A stretch of DNA of 52,438 nucleotides from Nitrospirota bacterium (GTDB lineage Bacteria; Nitrospirota; Thermodesulfovibrionia; Thermodesulfovibrionales; Dissulfurispiraceae), in assembly GCA_023476565.1 (NCBI GenBank), contig JAMCVZ010000010.1, forward strand, positions 1 through 52,438, read 5' to 3'. Positions 1-8,966 of this stretch are shown here, in pieces. Each line of letters starts with the position of its first letter. Positions within the stretch are counted from its first letter, which is position 1. Both the position numbers and the translations under genes were made by a program. Under the pieces are notes generated by a model. That model did not search any database. It was given only the letters and a program-made list of their open reading frames with translations, and was not told where the DNA came from.

Positions 1-26
1 AAAAATGTTTTATTGTTTTGTGATAG

Positions 27-43
27 ATCCGTCTTTGACGGAT
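27..43. other. Short perfect hairpin upstream of the pilin gene
   Basis: ATCCGTC and GACGGAT form a perfect 7-bp stem around a TTT loop. No T-tract follows, so it is not a clear intrinsic terminator. It may be the end of an upstream unit or an mRNA structure. The function is unknown. Confidence 0.3.
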
Positions 44-65
44 AAGATTGTTAAGCGTTAGAGAG

Positions 66-95
66 TTGTAGTGTCAGAGTTATTGCCTTTATAAA
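66..95 (+). promoter_or_regulatory. Candidate sigma70-type promoter of the pilin gene
   Basis: TTGTAG at 66-71 and TATAAA at 90-95 are separated by 18 nt, which leaves a leader of about 50 nt with a strong AGGAGG ribosome binding site at 140-145. No sigma54 -24/-12 pair, common before pilin genes, was seen. The -35 match is only partial. Confidence 0.35.
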
Positions 96-152
96 AGTTG
101 TGCCATAACGCATTACGCTCAACGCTATAACGCAAGACAGGAGGCTTAAGGA

Positions 153-554
153 ATGTTAGAACTCATCAACAAAATGAAAGTCAGGGATGAGAGAGGTTTT
201 ACCCTCGTTGAACTGCTCATCGTTATTGCGATCATCGCGATCCTCGCAGCTATTGCGATACCCCAGTTCGCTGCTTACAGGCAGAGGGGTGTAAGGGCAA
301 GCATGCAGGCTGACGCAAGGAACTTAGCAACCTCTTTAGAGGCATTTTTTGCGGATAACCAGAGCTATACGACGTTCACCATCGGTGCCGGCTCAGCTAT
401 AACCGCTCCAGTAAGTGCAAAGGCAAGTGCAGGCAATTCCATCACTGTAACGGGAAGCACATCTACTTACACAATCTCAGCTATCAATTCCAATGGCGGC
501 TCAAGCTCAACCCAGTATACCATTGACAATACTGGGGCCACTGCTTGGCACTAA
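153..554 (+). CDS. pilA: Type IV pilin (major pilin-like, PilA family)
   Basis: Structural subunit of a type IV pilus, exported through the inner membrane and assembled in the periplasm. A 15-residue positively charged leader ends in Gly15, the prepilin peptidase site, followed by FTLVELLIVIAIIAIL with the conserved Glu5 of the mature protein. The mature chain is 118 residues with no cysteine, so the usual C-terminal disulfide loop is absent. The last 60 residues are very rich in Ser and Thr (23 of 60), which could be O-glycosylation sites. The start was chosen because AGGAGG lies 8 nt upstream; an internal Met8 could give a shorter leader. A GC-rich hairpin follows the stop and a membrane glycosyltransferase comes next. 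The family is certain; whether it is the major pilin or a minor pseudopilin cannot be told from sequence. Confidence 0.93.
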   Translation: MLELINKMKVRDERGFTLVELLIVIAIIAILAAIAIPQFAAYRQRGVRASMQADARNLATSLEAFFADNQSYTTFTIGAGSAITAPVSAKASAGNSITVTGSTSTYTISAINSNGGSSSTQYTIDNTGATAWH

Positions 555-569
555 GATTTAGTCATGCTC

Positions 570-589
570 AGGGCGGCTTGCGCCGCCCT
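570..589 (+). terminator. GC-rich hairpin after the pilin gene (terminator or attenuator)
   Basis: GGGCGGC (571-577) and GCCGCCC (582-588) pair perfectly around TTGC, extended by A570/T589. No run of T follows, only CCAGGTCTTTA. The position just after a highly expressed type of gene suggests partial termination or mRNA 3'-end protection. Confidence 0.5.
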
Positions 590-643
590 CCAGGTCTTTA
601 CGTCGAGAAATGCCTTGAGAATCAGCTATAGCACCCTTTATCA

Positions 644-2533
644 ATGAGCAGATACATCATCGTTTTCCTTTTTTCCTTCGCTGTCTTCCTTTCTCTCTTA
701 ACCCCAAATGTTAATTCCGGTGATGCGGGTGAGCTTGTTACAGCATCTTATTATATGGGTCTGGCCCATCCGTCCGGTTATCCTTTCTATTTGCTCATAG
801 GCAAACTGTTTACATTCCTGCCATTCGGCAATATGGCCTTCAGGGTTGCGCTCATATCCGCACTGTTCAGCTCTATCAACCTTATGCTTGTTTACTGGCT
901 GACATACAGGCTTACAGAAAACGAAGCCGCTTCTTTTTTCGCAGCAGCAACGCTCCTTGTATCATATTCTTACATGACGCAGTCCGTAATTGCCAAGTTT
1001 TATCCACTTAACCTCTTTATTGTTCTGCTCATATTCTCCATGTGGCTTCATGTATATCTCGACGGTTTCAAGGAATGGGCTCTGCTCATTACCGCCTTTC
1101 TCTTTGGATTGACCATGACCAACCACCATACGGGGATACTTATGGTCATCCCGGTACTCTTCGCCCTCCTTTTTTACAGAAGACATCTGACACTGAAACT
1201 TCTGGCCACCGCATGCTTCACTGCTGCCCTTGGATTTATCCTCTACAGTTATGCATTTATCCGGGCAGGAAGCGGGAGCTTTTTCACCACGTACAATGTA
1301 TATAATTTCCATGATTTCTATAAACTCCTGACCAGAGGCGATTATGGAGAAAAAAACAGCATTTCACTTGCTCTCTACATGTTCAGCAGCGTATCGAAAT
1401 ATTGGTATGCGGTTAAAAATTTCCTATCACTGATCACCAAAAGCTTCTCTGTTTATTCGTATCCTTTATTCTTCGTCGGCGCATATTATCTCTACAAAAA
1501 ATACTCCCGGCTCCTTCTTTTCATACTCATAAGTCTTTTTGCCTACGGTCCGCTTCTGGCGAAAATCAATACCTTTTTCATGGAAAACCTTTCGGAAAAG
1601 GATTACTATCTTTCAGGCCATCAATTCTATCTGCCCGCATTCTCTTTTTATGCCCTTTTCCTGGGAATAGGCCTCTGCCAGATACTCCTATGGCTCAAGC
1701 AAATGAGATTCACGATACTCAGCAAGGCCGTGCCGGCTATCATTATTATGCTGCCGATGATCTTCCTGATATCGAGGGCGACCGACAGCAATTACCGCAC
1801 TAATTATGTCCCCTACCAGGCCATCAAGGACACATTCTCCATCTTGCCGGTGAACAGCATTATTCTCTCTTATGGCGATGATGCGATATTTCAGGGCTGG
1901 TATATCAAACTCATCGGCCGGTACCGTGAGGACATCTGCCAGTCGGGCGCTGCCACGATCAAGGAGAGGGCATGGTTCTACCAAAGCTGCAAAAAAGAGA
2001 TTTATGGGGATATCTATCCGGAAGTATTCACTGGAAAGGTAAGTAAACTGGTACCTCTCATGATGAAAAACAGATTCTACGGGACGGATATGATAGACAG
2101 CAAGTTCCCTTATGAGTCATATCTGTACAGCAAACCTTTCTCTCTTGTGCATTTATATCTGCCGAAGAGAAAGACCGTTGAAGAAATGCGGCTCAAGGGG
2201 GGTGATAATACAGCCGCCTTTAATAATAACTTGATGATTGCAGAAAAGATAGTTAATCCCTATCCCTGTCTTTCCCATTTTACTGATGATTGGCTTTCCA
2301 GGGGAATTTGCAACAGATATATTACTCATTACTCGGAGCTCGGGAGGCTTTACGGTGATGAGAAATATGGGAAAACGGGGAAAACGGTATCAGTGAGTTA
2401 TTTCGGCGCAGATGAAAAGCTGAAAGAGCTCTATACAGTCAAGGTGACTAATAAGAATTTGCCCTATTTTTCGCTGGCAACCCTTATCCAGGAGCACAAC
2501 AAATGGCCTCTTTACTACATAAGAGTAAAATAG
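644..2533 (+). CDS. DUF2723-family integral membrane glycosyltransferase (GT-C-like)
   Basis: A 629-residue multi-pass membrane protein of the DUF2723 family, related to GT-C transferases that use polyprenyl-phosphate sugars and act on the periplasmic face. The N-terminal block is typical: a first TM helix, then NSGDAGEL with the acidic residues placed where GT-C enzymes hold their catalytic Asp, followed by GLAHPSGYPFY and a run of TM helices to about residue 390. The C-terminal 240 residues are soluble. The acceptor is unknown. The preceding Ser/Thr-rich pilin and the polyprenol-phosphate sugar synthase 0.7 kb downstream make pilin or surface glycosylation a reasonable inference. No Shine-Dalgarno site is evident before the ATG. 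The 3' end overlaps the next gene by 31 nt. Confidence 0.8.
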   Translation: MSRYIIVFLFSFAVFLSLLTPNVNSGDAGELVTASYYMGLAHPSGYPFYLLIGKLFTFLPFGNMAFRVALISALFSSINLMLVYWLTYRLTENEAASFFAAATLLVSYSYMTQSVIAKFYPLNLFIVLLIFSMWLHVYLDGFKEWALLITAFLFGLTMTNHHTGILMVIPVLFALLFYRRHLTLKLLATACFTAALGFILYSYAFIRAGSGSFFTTYNVYNFHDFYKLLTRGDYGEKNSISLALYMFSSVSKYWYAVKNFLSLITKSFSVYSYPLFFVGAYYLYKKYSRLLLFILISLFAYGPLLAKINTFFMENLSEKDYYLSGHQFYLPAFSFYALFLGIGLCQILLWLKQMRFTILSKAVPAIIIMLPMIFLISRATDSNYRTNYVPYQAIKDTFSILPVNSIILSYGDDAIFQGWYIKLIGRYREDICQSGAATIKERAWFYQSCKKEIYGDIYPEVFTGKVSKLVPLMMKNRFYGTDMIDSKFPYESYLYSKPFSLVHLYLPKRKTVEEMRLKGGDNTAAFNNNLMIAEKIVNPYPCLSHFTDDWLSRGICNRYITHYSELGRLYGDEKYGKTGKTVSVSYFGADEKLKELYTVKVTNKNLPYFSLATLIQEHNKWPLYYIRVK

Positions 2534-3126
2534 CTGCATACATAGCAATTATGGTTGTCTCCATGCTTTCCATAATAGTCATGCGGCTATTATTCGACCA
2601 ATGGCAAAGCTACAACCAGGGAGTGAATAGCCTTAAAAAAGACAATTTTAAAGATGCCGTTATGTATTTCGATCATGTCCTCAATGCGCATGTTCCCTTC
2701 AGCCCCCTTGAGAGGAGGGCAAAAGAAAATCTGATGAATCTTGCAATGATGCTTGAGAACAAAAATGAGCATGAGCTTGCGCTCCTGTGTTATGAAACAA
2801 TACGGTCGTCCCGTTACCTGGCACGCCATTTTGTAGTTCCTGACGGCAGGGATATCCCGCTTCTGAATGATAGAATCGCATCTATCAAGGCACGGCTCCT
2901 CGTAAGAGATGGCATGGTAAGTGATTTTAAAAAAGGATACGAGCAGCAGATCGGGATAATGAAAAAGGATTTCTCTCCCTCCGTCGCCTGGTCTTTACTT
3001 GCCGTTGCCTCGTTGTTCATGTATATCGGGCTTGTTATAGTGTGGATTCTTAAAAAGAGATGGGTGTACTTTATCGGGCTCATATGTGCTTTTATTGTGT
3101 GGGCTGCGGCCCTTTATTTGGCATAA
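2503..3126 (+). CDS. Small membrane protein with TPR-like middle region
   Basis: A 207-residue protein I cannot assign to a named family. One TM helix lies at about residues 11-30, followed by a soluble helical stretch of about 120 residues whose spacing (YNQGVNSLKKDNFKDAVMYFDHV) resembles a tetratricopeptide repeat. Two TM helices close the protein. The gene overlaps the DUF2723 glycosyltransferase by 31 nt, so the two are probably co-translated and may work together at the inner membrane. Such overlap suggests an accessory or scaffold role, but this is inference only. Confidence 0.7.
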   Translation: MASLLHKSKIAAYIAIMVVSMLSIIVMRLLFDQWQSYNQGVNSLKKDNFKDAVMYFDHVLNAHVPFSPLERRAKENLMNLAMMLENKNEHELALLCYETIRSSRYLARHFVVPDGRDIPLLNDRIASIKARLLVRDGMVSDFKKGYEQQIGIMKKDFSPSVAWSLLAVASLFMYIGLVIVWILKKRWVYFIGLICAFIVWAAALYLA

Positions 3127-3165
3127 CAGGTGACCGGTGGCTATCCGAAGAAAGATAAAAGCATA

Positions 3166-3174
3166 TGGTATAAT
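3166..3174 (+). promoter_or_regulatory. Extended -10 promoter for the 3199-11535 operon
   Basis: TG-G-TATAAT is a perfect extended -10 element 24 nt before the first ATG of the long operon. No convincing -35 lies 16-18 nt upstream, as is usual for extended -10 promoters. A transcript would have a leader of about 18 nt containing AGAGG. Confidence 0.5.
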
Positions 3175-3198
3175 CTCCGTCAGAGGTAATATTTCTCT

Positions 3199-3930
3199 AT
3201 GGCGACCATGAAGACATTGGCAATCCTCCCCACATACAATGAGGCAAAAAATATTGATGCGATACTCTGCAAGCTCCTGGACTTCAGTTTTTTGAATGTC
3301 CTTGTTGTTGATGATAATTCAACCGATAAAACCAAAGAGATAGTCAGTAGTTTTTTTGATACCGGAAGAGTTCATATGCTTGAAAGACCTTCAAAACTCG
3401 GACTTGGCACCGCATATATTAAAGGCTTCCAATGGGGACTTCAAAGAGAATACGAATTATTTTTTGAAATGGATGCGGATAATTCGCACAACCCTGCAGC
3501 TGTCCCCTATTTCATAAAAAAAGTCGGGGAAGGCTGCGATATGGTGGTCGGCTCGAGATACATCAATAATACCATCAGTGTTGTCGGCTGGGATTTTAAA
3601 AGATTATTACTGTCCAAATTCGGCAACTGGTATGCATCTACACTGCTAAGACTTACACAGTTTACCGATTTAACAAGCGGCTATAGATGTTATACTAAAA
3701 GGGCGTTAGAGTTAATTGAGCTTGAGGGAATAAGGTCAAACGGCTATGCCTTTCAAATAGAAATGGTATATAAAATGCATAAGGCCGGTTTGAAGATTGC
3801 TGAAATCCCTATAATTTTCTACGAAAGAAACAGCGGAAGCTCTAAGATGAGCAAAAAAATTGTGAAGGAAGCTGTATTGTTACCGTTCAAGTTAACCATT
3901 GATGAAATAAAAAAAGGATTAGGATTTTAA
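3199..3930 (+). CDS. Polyprenol-phosphate mannosyl/glucosyltransferase (DPM1-like, GT2)
   Basis: A 243-residue soluble GT2 enzyme of the dolichol-phosphate mannose synthase type. It transfers a hexose from a nucleotide sugar to a polyprenyl phosphate at the cytoplasmic face, producing the lipid-linked donor that GT-C enzymes use in the periplasm. Visible motifs are LPTYNEAKNI near the N-terminus, VVDDNSTDKT at about residues 37-46, the metal-binding MDADNSH near residue 92, and VGSRY near residue 117. There is no C-terminal GtrA-like or paired TM domain, so it is the short DPM1 form. It is the first gene of a long operon. The sugar identity cannot be read from sequence. A DUF2723 GT-C enzyme upstream is a possible user of its product. 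Confidence 0.85.
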   Translation: MATMKTLAILPTYNEAKNIDAILCKLLDFSFLNVLVVDDNSTDKTKEIVSSFFDTGRVHMLERPSKLGLGTAYIKGFQWGLQREYELFFEMDADNSHNPAAVPYFIKKVGEGCDMVVGSRYINNTISVVGWDFKRLLLSKFGNWYASTLLRLTQFTDLTSGYRCYTKRALELIELEGIRSNGYAFQIEMVYKMHKAGLKIAEIPIIFYERNSGSSKMSKKIVKEAVLLPFKLTIDEIKKGLGF

Positions 3931-3975
3931 AATTCACGTTTTACAAAAAGTTCTTATGATGCAGTTTGCTAAAGT

Positions 3976-5379
3976 ATGAAAATTCTTTTAATCCATCCCA
4001 GAGAAAACATTTGGATAAGGTCAAAGACTGTTCCTTTAGGATTAGGTTATATTGCATCGGTTCTTGAAAAAGCTGGGCATAATGTGAAAATTATTGATTA
4101 TCGTATTTTCCCGGATCGGGAATTGGAAAAAGCTGATGTCGTTGGAATTACCGCTACAACACCCCTTATTCGAGGAGCATGGGAAATTGCAAGGGAAGCA
4201 AAAAAGAAATTTAACGCAATTACTGTACTCGGAGGACCTCATGTATCTGCATTACCGGAGGAATCAGCCAAGCTTCCATATATAGATTATGTTGTCAGAG
4301 GAGAGGGAGAAGACACAATAGTACAACTTTGCAGCATATTAGAACAAGGAAAGAGCGCAGAACAGGTTTTAGGAGTTTCATTTAAGAAAGATAACAAAAT
4401 TATACACCATCCTCACAGGGAATTTATAAAAAATATCGATGATATTCCTTTCCCTGCATATCATCTTTTCCCGCCTCTGGATAAGTACACAAATCCGCAA
4501 CCTCTTATTTCAGAAAGAACGCCGGCGGCGAATATAATGACCTCACGCGGTTGTCCTTTCGATTGTGTCTTTTGTTATAAAGGAGTTTATGGACGGCATT
4601 ACAGAGTCAGAAGCCCTGAAAATTTAATAGCAGAATGGAAATGGCTTATTGAAACTTACAATGTGAAAGAAATTGCGATACAGGATGATATGTTTAATAT
4701 TAAATTGGACAGGGCAAAGAACATTTGCAAGCTAATCATAAAAGAGAATCTTGCAATTCCATGGTCAACCCCAAATGGGATTAGAGCGGATTTTTTCGAC
4801 GAGGAACTTGCGGTTCTGATGAAAGAGGCTGGATGTTATCGTATTGCCTTTGGAATCGAATCTGGGAACCAGGATATTTTAAATTCCATTGGTAAAAAAA
4901 TAAAACTTGAGGACATAGAAAAAGCAATGAAAATCGCCAAAAAAGTTAATTTAAAAACGATAGGTTTTTTTGTGATGGGAAATCCTGGCGATACGGGGAA
5001 AACGCTTCAAGACTCAATTAATTTTGCGATAAAGGTTGACCCTGATTATGCACAATTTTCTGCTGCCACGCCGTTTCCGGGAACAAGGTTATATGAAATT
5101 ATAAGGGAGAAAGGCAAGATTTTGATAAAAGACTGGGATATATACAGTCAATTTGACAGGAAAAGTTACTTCGAATATGGATACATAAACAAGCAACTTG
5201 TCGAAAAAATGGTTAAAAAAGCTTACAAAAAATTTTACTTAAGACCTCAAAAACTTATAAAACTTATATTGGAAACTATTACCTTTAAAAATATATTCCA
5301 TGTGCTCGGCGGTGCACTTCATTTTATATTTGGATGGAAACATTCAAAAAAGATTGAAAATAGAAGGGGCAATGATTGA
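3976..5379 (+). CDS. B12-binding-domain radical SAM protein, copy 1
   Basis: A 467-residue radical SAM enzyme with an N-terminal Rossmann-like B12-binding domain (about residues 1-130) and a radical SAM barrel with the [4Fe-4S] motif CPFDCVFC at about residues 193-200. The B12 domain lacks the DxHxxG signature, so cobalamin, if bound, would not use that histidine. Such enzymes include methylases and ring-forming enzymes acting on lipids, peptides or antibiotics. The next gene is a paralogue with the same architecture and many identical motifs (SRGCPF, YKxVxGRH, RARSPENV or equivalents), so the pair arose by tandem duplication. It is AT-rich compared with the bamA block. The substrate is unknown. 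No clear Shine-Dalgarno site precedes the ATG. Confidence 0.85.
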   Translation: MKILLIHPRENIWIRSKTVPLGLGYIASVLEKAGHNVKIIDYRIFPDRELEKADVVGITATTPLIRGAWEIAREAKKKFNAITVLGGPHVSALPEESAKLPYIDYVVRGEGEDTIVQLCSILEQGKSAEQVLGVSFKKDNKIIHHPHREFIKNIDDIPFPAYHLFPPLDKYTNPQPLISERTPAANIMTSRGCPFDCVFCYKGVYGRHYRVRSPENLIAEWKWLIETYNVKEIAIQDDMFNIKLDRAKNICKLIIKENLAIPWSTPNGIRADFFDEELAVLMKEAGCYRIAFGIESGNQDILNSIGKKIKLEDIEKAMKIAKKVNLKTIGFFVMGNPGDTGKTLQDSINFAIKVDPDYAQFSAATPFPGTRLYEIIREKGKILIKDWDIYSQFDRKSYFEYGYINKQLVEKMVKKAYKKFYLRPQKLIKLILETITFKNIFHVLGGALHFIFGWKHSKKIENRRGND

Positions 5380-5428
5380 TAAAAAAACAACTCCCGGCTA
5401 ATATTTATGAATATGGACTTAGATTGAC

Positions 5429-6802
5429 ATGAAAATATTGCTTATAAGACCAACTCCGTGGAAATCCCTGTTCGGCGCTGAATCCTTCCTTCCATTAGGA
5501 ATAGCTTATATCGCATCGAGTCTGGAAGCGGCAGGACATAATGTTAAGGTTATCGACTTTACAGTGCAACCATACAACGATACCGAACTGATTTCCCTTA
5601 TAAAAAAGGAAAATCCAGATGTTGTGGGATTTAGCGCAGTTACGCCGACAGTCAAAAGCGCTTACAGAACCGCAAAAATCGTGAAAGAAAATATACATGC
5701 AAAAACAGTCATCGGCGGGCCGCATCCTACAGCTATGCCTGAAGAGCCGCTTTCAAACAATATCGACTTTGTAGTGCGGGGTGAAGGCGAATTTACAATT
5801 GTTGATTTGTGCAACCATATGAATAATCCTGCAATAGTTAAAGGAATATCATATGTTAAGGATAAAAATATCGTTCATAATCCTGATAGAGCGTACATAA
5901 AAGACCTTGACAGTCTGCCCTCCCCTGCAAGGCATTTATTTCCACCCCTAAAACTCTATAAGGGGCAGCCAGCTTTAGGCAACAGACTGCCTGTAGGCAA
6001 TATCATGACTTCAAGGGGATGCCCTTTTAACTGCACCTTCTGCTATAAAGCAGTATTTGGGAGGCATTTCCGCGCAAGAAGTCCTGAAAACGTCATGCAG
6101 GAATGGGAAGAGCTTATAAAAAAATATAAGGTAAAAGAAATTGCTATAGTCGATGATACGTTCACAACTAATGTTGACCGTGTATTCGAAATCTGCGAAC
6201 TGATATTAAAGAGAAATTTAGAAATCCCTTGGAGTTGCCCAAACGGGATTAGGGTTGATACCGTATCTTACGAATTATTAAAAAAAATGAACGAGGCGGG
6301 GTGTTACAGAATTGCTCTTGGAATAGAATCAGGCTCTCAAAAAATACTCGATACCATAGGGAAGAAGATAAGCATAAGACAAATAGAAGATGCGGTTTCT
6401 ATTGCCAAAAAGTCCAACATTGAGACAACAGCTTTCATGATGCTTGGAAATCTGGAAGAAACCGAGGAAACAATGGAGGAAACAATCCGCTTCTCAAAGA
6501 AAATTGAGCCTACTTATGTGCAATTCGTAATTGCTGTTCCGTATCCAGGCTCGTATTTATATGAGGAAGTCAAAAGAAATGGAAAAATATTTATAAATGA
6601 TTGGGATGAATACGGCCCATATGAAGGTAAACTTTGCTTCGAATATAAACATATCAATAAAGAACTGATAGACAGGATGTATAAAAAGGCTTATAAAGAA
6701 TACTATTTAAGGGTCAATTATATTCTAAAGCAGCTATTCAGCTTAAAAACATATACTTTTTTCACAAGAAGACTGAAGGCCTTCGTGCATTTTATAAAAT
6801 AG
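5429..6802 (+). CDS. B12-binding-domain radical SAM protein, copy 2
   Basis: A 457-residue paralogue of the preceding protein. The N-terminus (MKILLIRPTPWKSLFG) and the block LPLGIAYIASSLEAAGHNVK match it closely. The iron-sulfur motif CPFNCTFC lies at about residues 196-203 and is followed by YKAVFGRHF. The region VDDTFTTN replaces the QDDMFN of copy 1. The basic C-terminal 60 residues, with hydrophobic stretches, are shared by both copies and may bind membrane or lipid. Two diverged tandem copies suggest two successive or alternative reactions on related substrates. It lies 49 nt after copy 1 and 19 nt before a GT2 gene, clearly in the same operon. Its reaction is not known. Confidence 0.85.
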   Translation: MKILLIRPTPWKSLFGAESFLPLGIAYIASSLEAAGHNVKVIDFTVQPYNDTELISLIKKENPDVVGFSAVTPTVKSAYRTAKIVKENIHAKTVIGGPHPTAMPEEPLSNNIDFVVRGEGEFTIVDLCNHMNNPAIVKGISYVKDKNIVHNPDRAYIKDLDSLPSPARHLFPPLKLYKGQPALGNRLPVGNIMTSRGCPFNCTFCYKAVFGRHFRARSPENVMQEWEELIKKYKVKEIAIVDDTFTTNVDRVFEICELILKRNLEIPWSCPNGIRVDTVSYELLKKMNEAGCYRIALGIESGSQKILDTIGKKISIRQIEDAVSIAKKSNIETTAFMMLGNLEETEETMEETIRFSKKIEPTYVQFVIAVPYPGSYLYEEVKRNGKIFINDWDEYGPYEGKLCFEYKHINKELIDRMYKKAYKEYYLRVNYILKQLFSLKTYTFFTRRLKAFVHFIK

Positions 6803-6821
6803 TCTTTGAAGTAATTAAAAA

Positions 6822-7793
6822 ATGATACGAGATAATATTGCTTTAACATTCATAATCCCTCATAGAGAGACAGATACTATAGAGGAGACTGTAGTCTCCG
6901 TAAAGACGTCATGTGAAAAGGCAGGGATAGCCTGCGAGATATTTGCAGTATCGGGCAATAATCCTACCAAACAGAGGAATAAATGCATAGATATGGCTCG
7001 GAATGATTATATTTATTTTATAGATAACGATTCGATAGTGGTGCGTGAATCACTGGAAAAGTTTAAGGGGTTGATAAAAAAATATCCGAAGGTCTCCGTA
7101 ATAGGAGGCCCCGCAATTATCCATCCTCAAGATAATTATCTGCAAAAAAATTTTAATTCGGTTTTATCCTCACCATTGGCAGTCGGTAAAATCTCTTCAC
7201 GATATTCTAAAAGGGGCGGGGTGAGGGAAACGGATGATTCAGAGCTTATTCTATGCAATCTCATAGTCAAGAAAAGTATCTTTGATAAAGTGGGGAAACT
7301 GAATGAAAACCTGTATCCGAATGAAGAGAATGAATTTATTCACCGCGTCAAGTCTTTTGGAGAGAAAGTGTTATATGACCCTGAAATTTATGTTTTCAAG
7401 TCTCAAAGAGAAACATTCAAAGATTTTATAAACCAGATATTCAACTATGGAAGGGGAAGGGGAGAACAAACAAGGATTTCACCAAAAAGTTTTAAGCCGT
7501 TGATTTTGATTCCGGTTTTTTTCAGTTTATACCTGCCACTTTATTTAATATTAGGGATTTCCGGTAAAATAGATATATTTATTGTTTCTGCCCCTCTGTT
7601 TTTATATTTATTTACAGCTACTCTTTCGTGGTTTTCGCAGTGCTTGATGGATAAATATTTTTATTTATATTATCCCGCGATATTTCTCTTAACCGATGCT
7701 CTATACGGTTTTGGCTTTCTTTACGGTTTCTTTAAAAGAACCTTTAAAACCGCTAATATAGAGTTCTCATATAAAATTGAGAAGATAGAATGA
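6822..7793 (+). CDS. Membrane-anchored family 2 glycosyltransferase
   Basis: A 323-residue GT2 enzyme. The N-terminal catalytic domain has FIIPHRE near the start, a DxD-like YFIDNDS at about residues 64-70, GGPAI near residue 94, and the acidic NEENEF near residue 166 with the downstream YGRGRGEQ block typical of processive or polymer-type GT2 enzymes. About three TM segments occupy the last 100 residues, so the active site faces the cytoplasm at the membrane. The coding sequence is AT-rich. It ends 1 nt before the DUF362 gene. The sugar and acceptor are unknown; the operon context suggests a glycolipid or lipid-linked glycan. Confidence 0.82.
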   Translation: MIRDNIALTFIIPHRETDTIEETVVSVKTSCEKAGIACEIFAVSGNNPTKQRNKCIDMARNDYIYFIDNDSIVVRESLEKFKGLIKKYPKVSVIGGPAIIHPQDNYLQKNFNSVLSSPLAVGKISSRYSKRGGVRETDDSELILCNLIVKKSIFDKVGKLNENLYPNEENEFIHRVKSFGEKVLYDPEIYVFKSQRETFKDFINQIFNYGRGRGEQTRISPKSFKPLILIPVFFSLYLPLYLILGISGKIDIFIVSAPLFLYLFTATLSWFSQCLMDKYFYLYYPAIFLLTDALYGFGFLYGFFKRTFKTANIEFSYKIEKIE

Positions 7794-7794
7794 A

Positions 7795-8964
7795 ATGAAC
7801 AGAAATAAAGTTGCGGTTACTAAATGCACCTCATATAATACCGCTGAAGTAAGCTCTGCAATAAAAGATATTTTTGCTGCACATGGCGGTGTAAGAGCTT
7901 TATTTAAAAAAGGAGATAAAATTGCTGTCAAGGTAAATATCTTAAAAGCTTCTCATCCTGATAAGGCTATCATAACCCATCCGATGATCGTGTATGCTGT
8001 CTGCAAAGAGCTTGTTGAAAATGGGGTCAACCCTGTCATTGTCGAGAGCCCAGGCACAGGAACCCCCTACACCCCGGAATCATTAAGGAGTGTCTATAAA
8101 ACTTGCGGCTACTTTGATTTGTTCAAGAATCTGGATGTTGAATTTAATTACAATACTGATTACACGAATGTAAAAATTCCGTCCGGAAAAGTCATTAAGT
8201 ACCTGGATATTATAAATCCGATCCTTTCAGCAGACGGCATTATAAATATTGCAAAAGGGAAGACACACGGCTTTACCTATCTTACAGGGGCGGTTAAAAA
8301 TCTTTTCGGGACTATCCCGGGAATGTATAAAGCTGGGTATCACCTGAAACTGAAAGGCATAGGTAACTTTTCGGAAATGCTCGTTGATATTGCGCACTTT
8401 ATCAAGCCCCGGCTGTCTCTTATTGATGCAGTCGTCTGCATGGAAGGGAATGGCCCTGCAGATGGCCAGCCGAGAGAGGTCGGACATATCATAGCATCCG
8501 ACAGCCCTTTTGCAGCTGATTATGTTTTCTGTGATATGGTGGGACTGGATTACAGAAAAAATCCCGTCCTTTTAAAATCGGAAGAACGGGGATTTCTGAA
8601 TAGGGATAATATTATAGCCAACGGCAAGTATAATCGAATTACCGATTTTATCTTTCCCGATACTGCGGTAACAATGGACGGGTTTGTAAATCCTTCCTTT
8701 CTGTTTAAAACATATAAATTCCTTTTTAAGGATATGCTGACTCTAAAGCCTGTGATCAACAGGAACTGCGCCGGATGCGGCATTTGCAAGAAGAGCTGCC
8801 CGGCCTCCGCGATTACCTTAAGGGAAGGCAGTGCTGTTATCGATTACAACAAATGCATTCGATGCTACTGCTGCCATGAAATGTGCAATAACAGGGCAGT
8901 CGATTTTCACAGAGGCATCATGTACAAGATAAGTAAGAAACTATTATCAAAAAAACCGGAATAG
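7795..8964 (+). CDS. DUF362-domain protein with C-terminal 2[4Fe-4S] ferredoxin domain
   Basis: A 389-residue protein. Residues 1-310 are a DUF362 domain (KGDKIAVKVNIL, VIVESPGTGTP, INIAKGKTHGFTYLTGAVKNLFG, DAVVCMEGNGP). Residues 320-370 hold two ferredoxin motifs, CAGCGICKKSC followed by CP-type spacing and CIRCYCCHEMC, so two [4Fe-4S] clusters are expected. DUF362 proteins are uncharacterised as a class and often stand next to redox or radical SAM enzymes. Here it could deliver electrons to the four radical SAM proteins of this operon or catalyse a reduction itself; both are inference. The start overlaps nothing but follows the GT2 stop by one base, and the SPASM gene starts two bases after its stop. 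Confidence 0.87.
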   Translation: MNRNKVAVTKCTSYNTAEVSSAIKDIFAAHGGVRALFKKGDKIAVKVNILKASHPDKAIITHPMIVYAVCKELVENGVNPVIVESPGTGTPYTPESLRSVYKTCGYFDLFKNLDVEFNYNTDYTNVKIPSGKVIKYLDIINPILSADGIINIAKGKTHGFTYLTGAVKNLFGTIPGMYKAGYHLKLKGIGNFSEMLVDIAHFIKPRLSLIDAVVCMEGNGPADGQPREVGHIIASDSPFAADYVFCDMVGLDYRKNPVLLKSEERGFLNRDNIIANGKYNRITDFIFPDTAVTMDGFVNPSFLFKTYKFLFKDMLTLKPVINRNCAGCGICKKSCPASAITLREGSAVIDYNKCIRCYCCHEMCNNRAVDFHRGIMYKISKKLLSKKPE

Positions 8965-8966
8965 AT

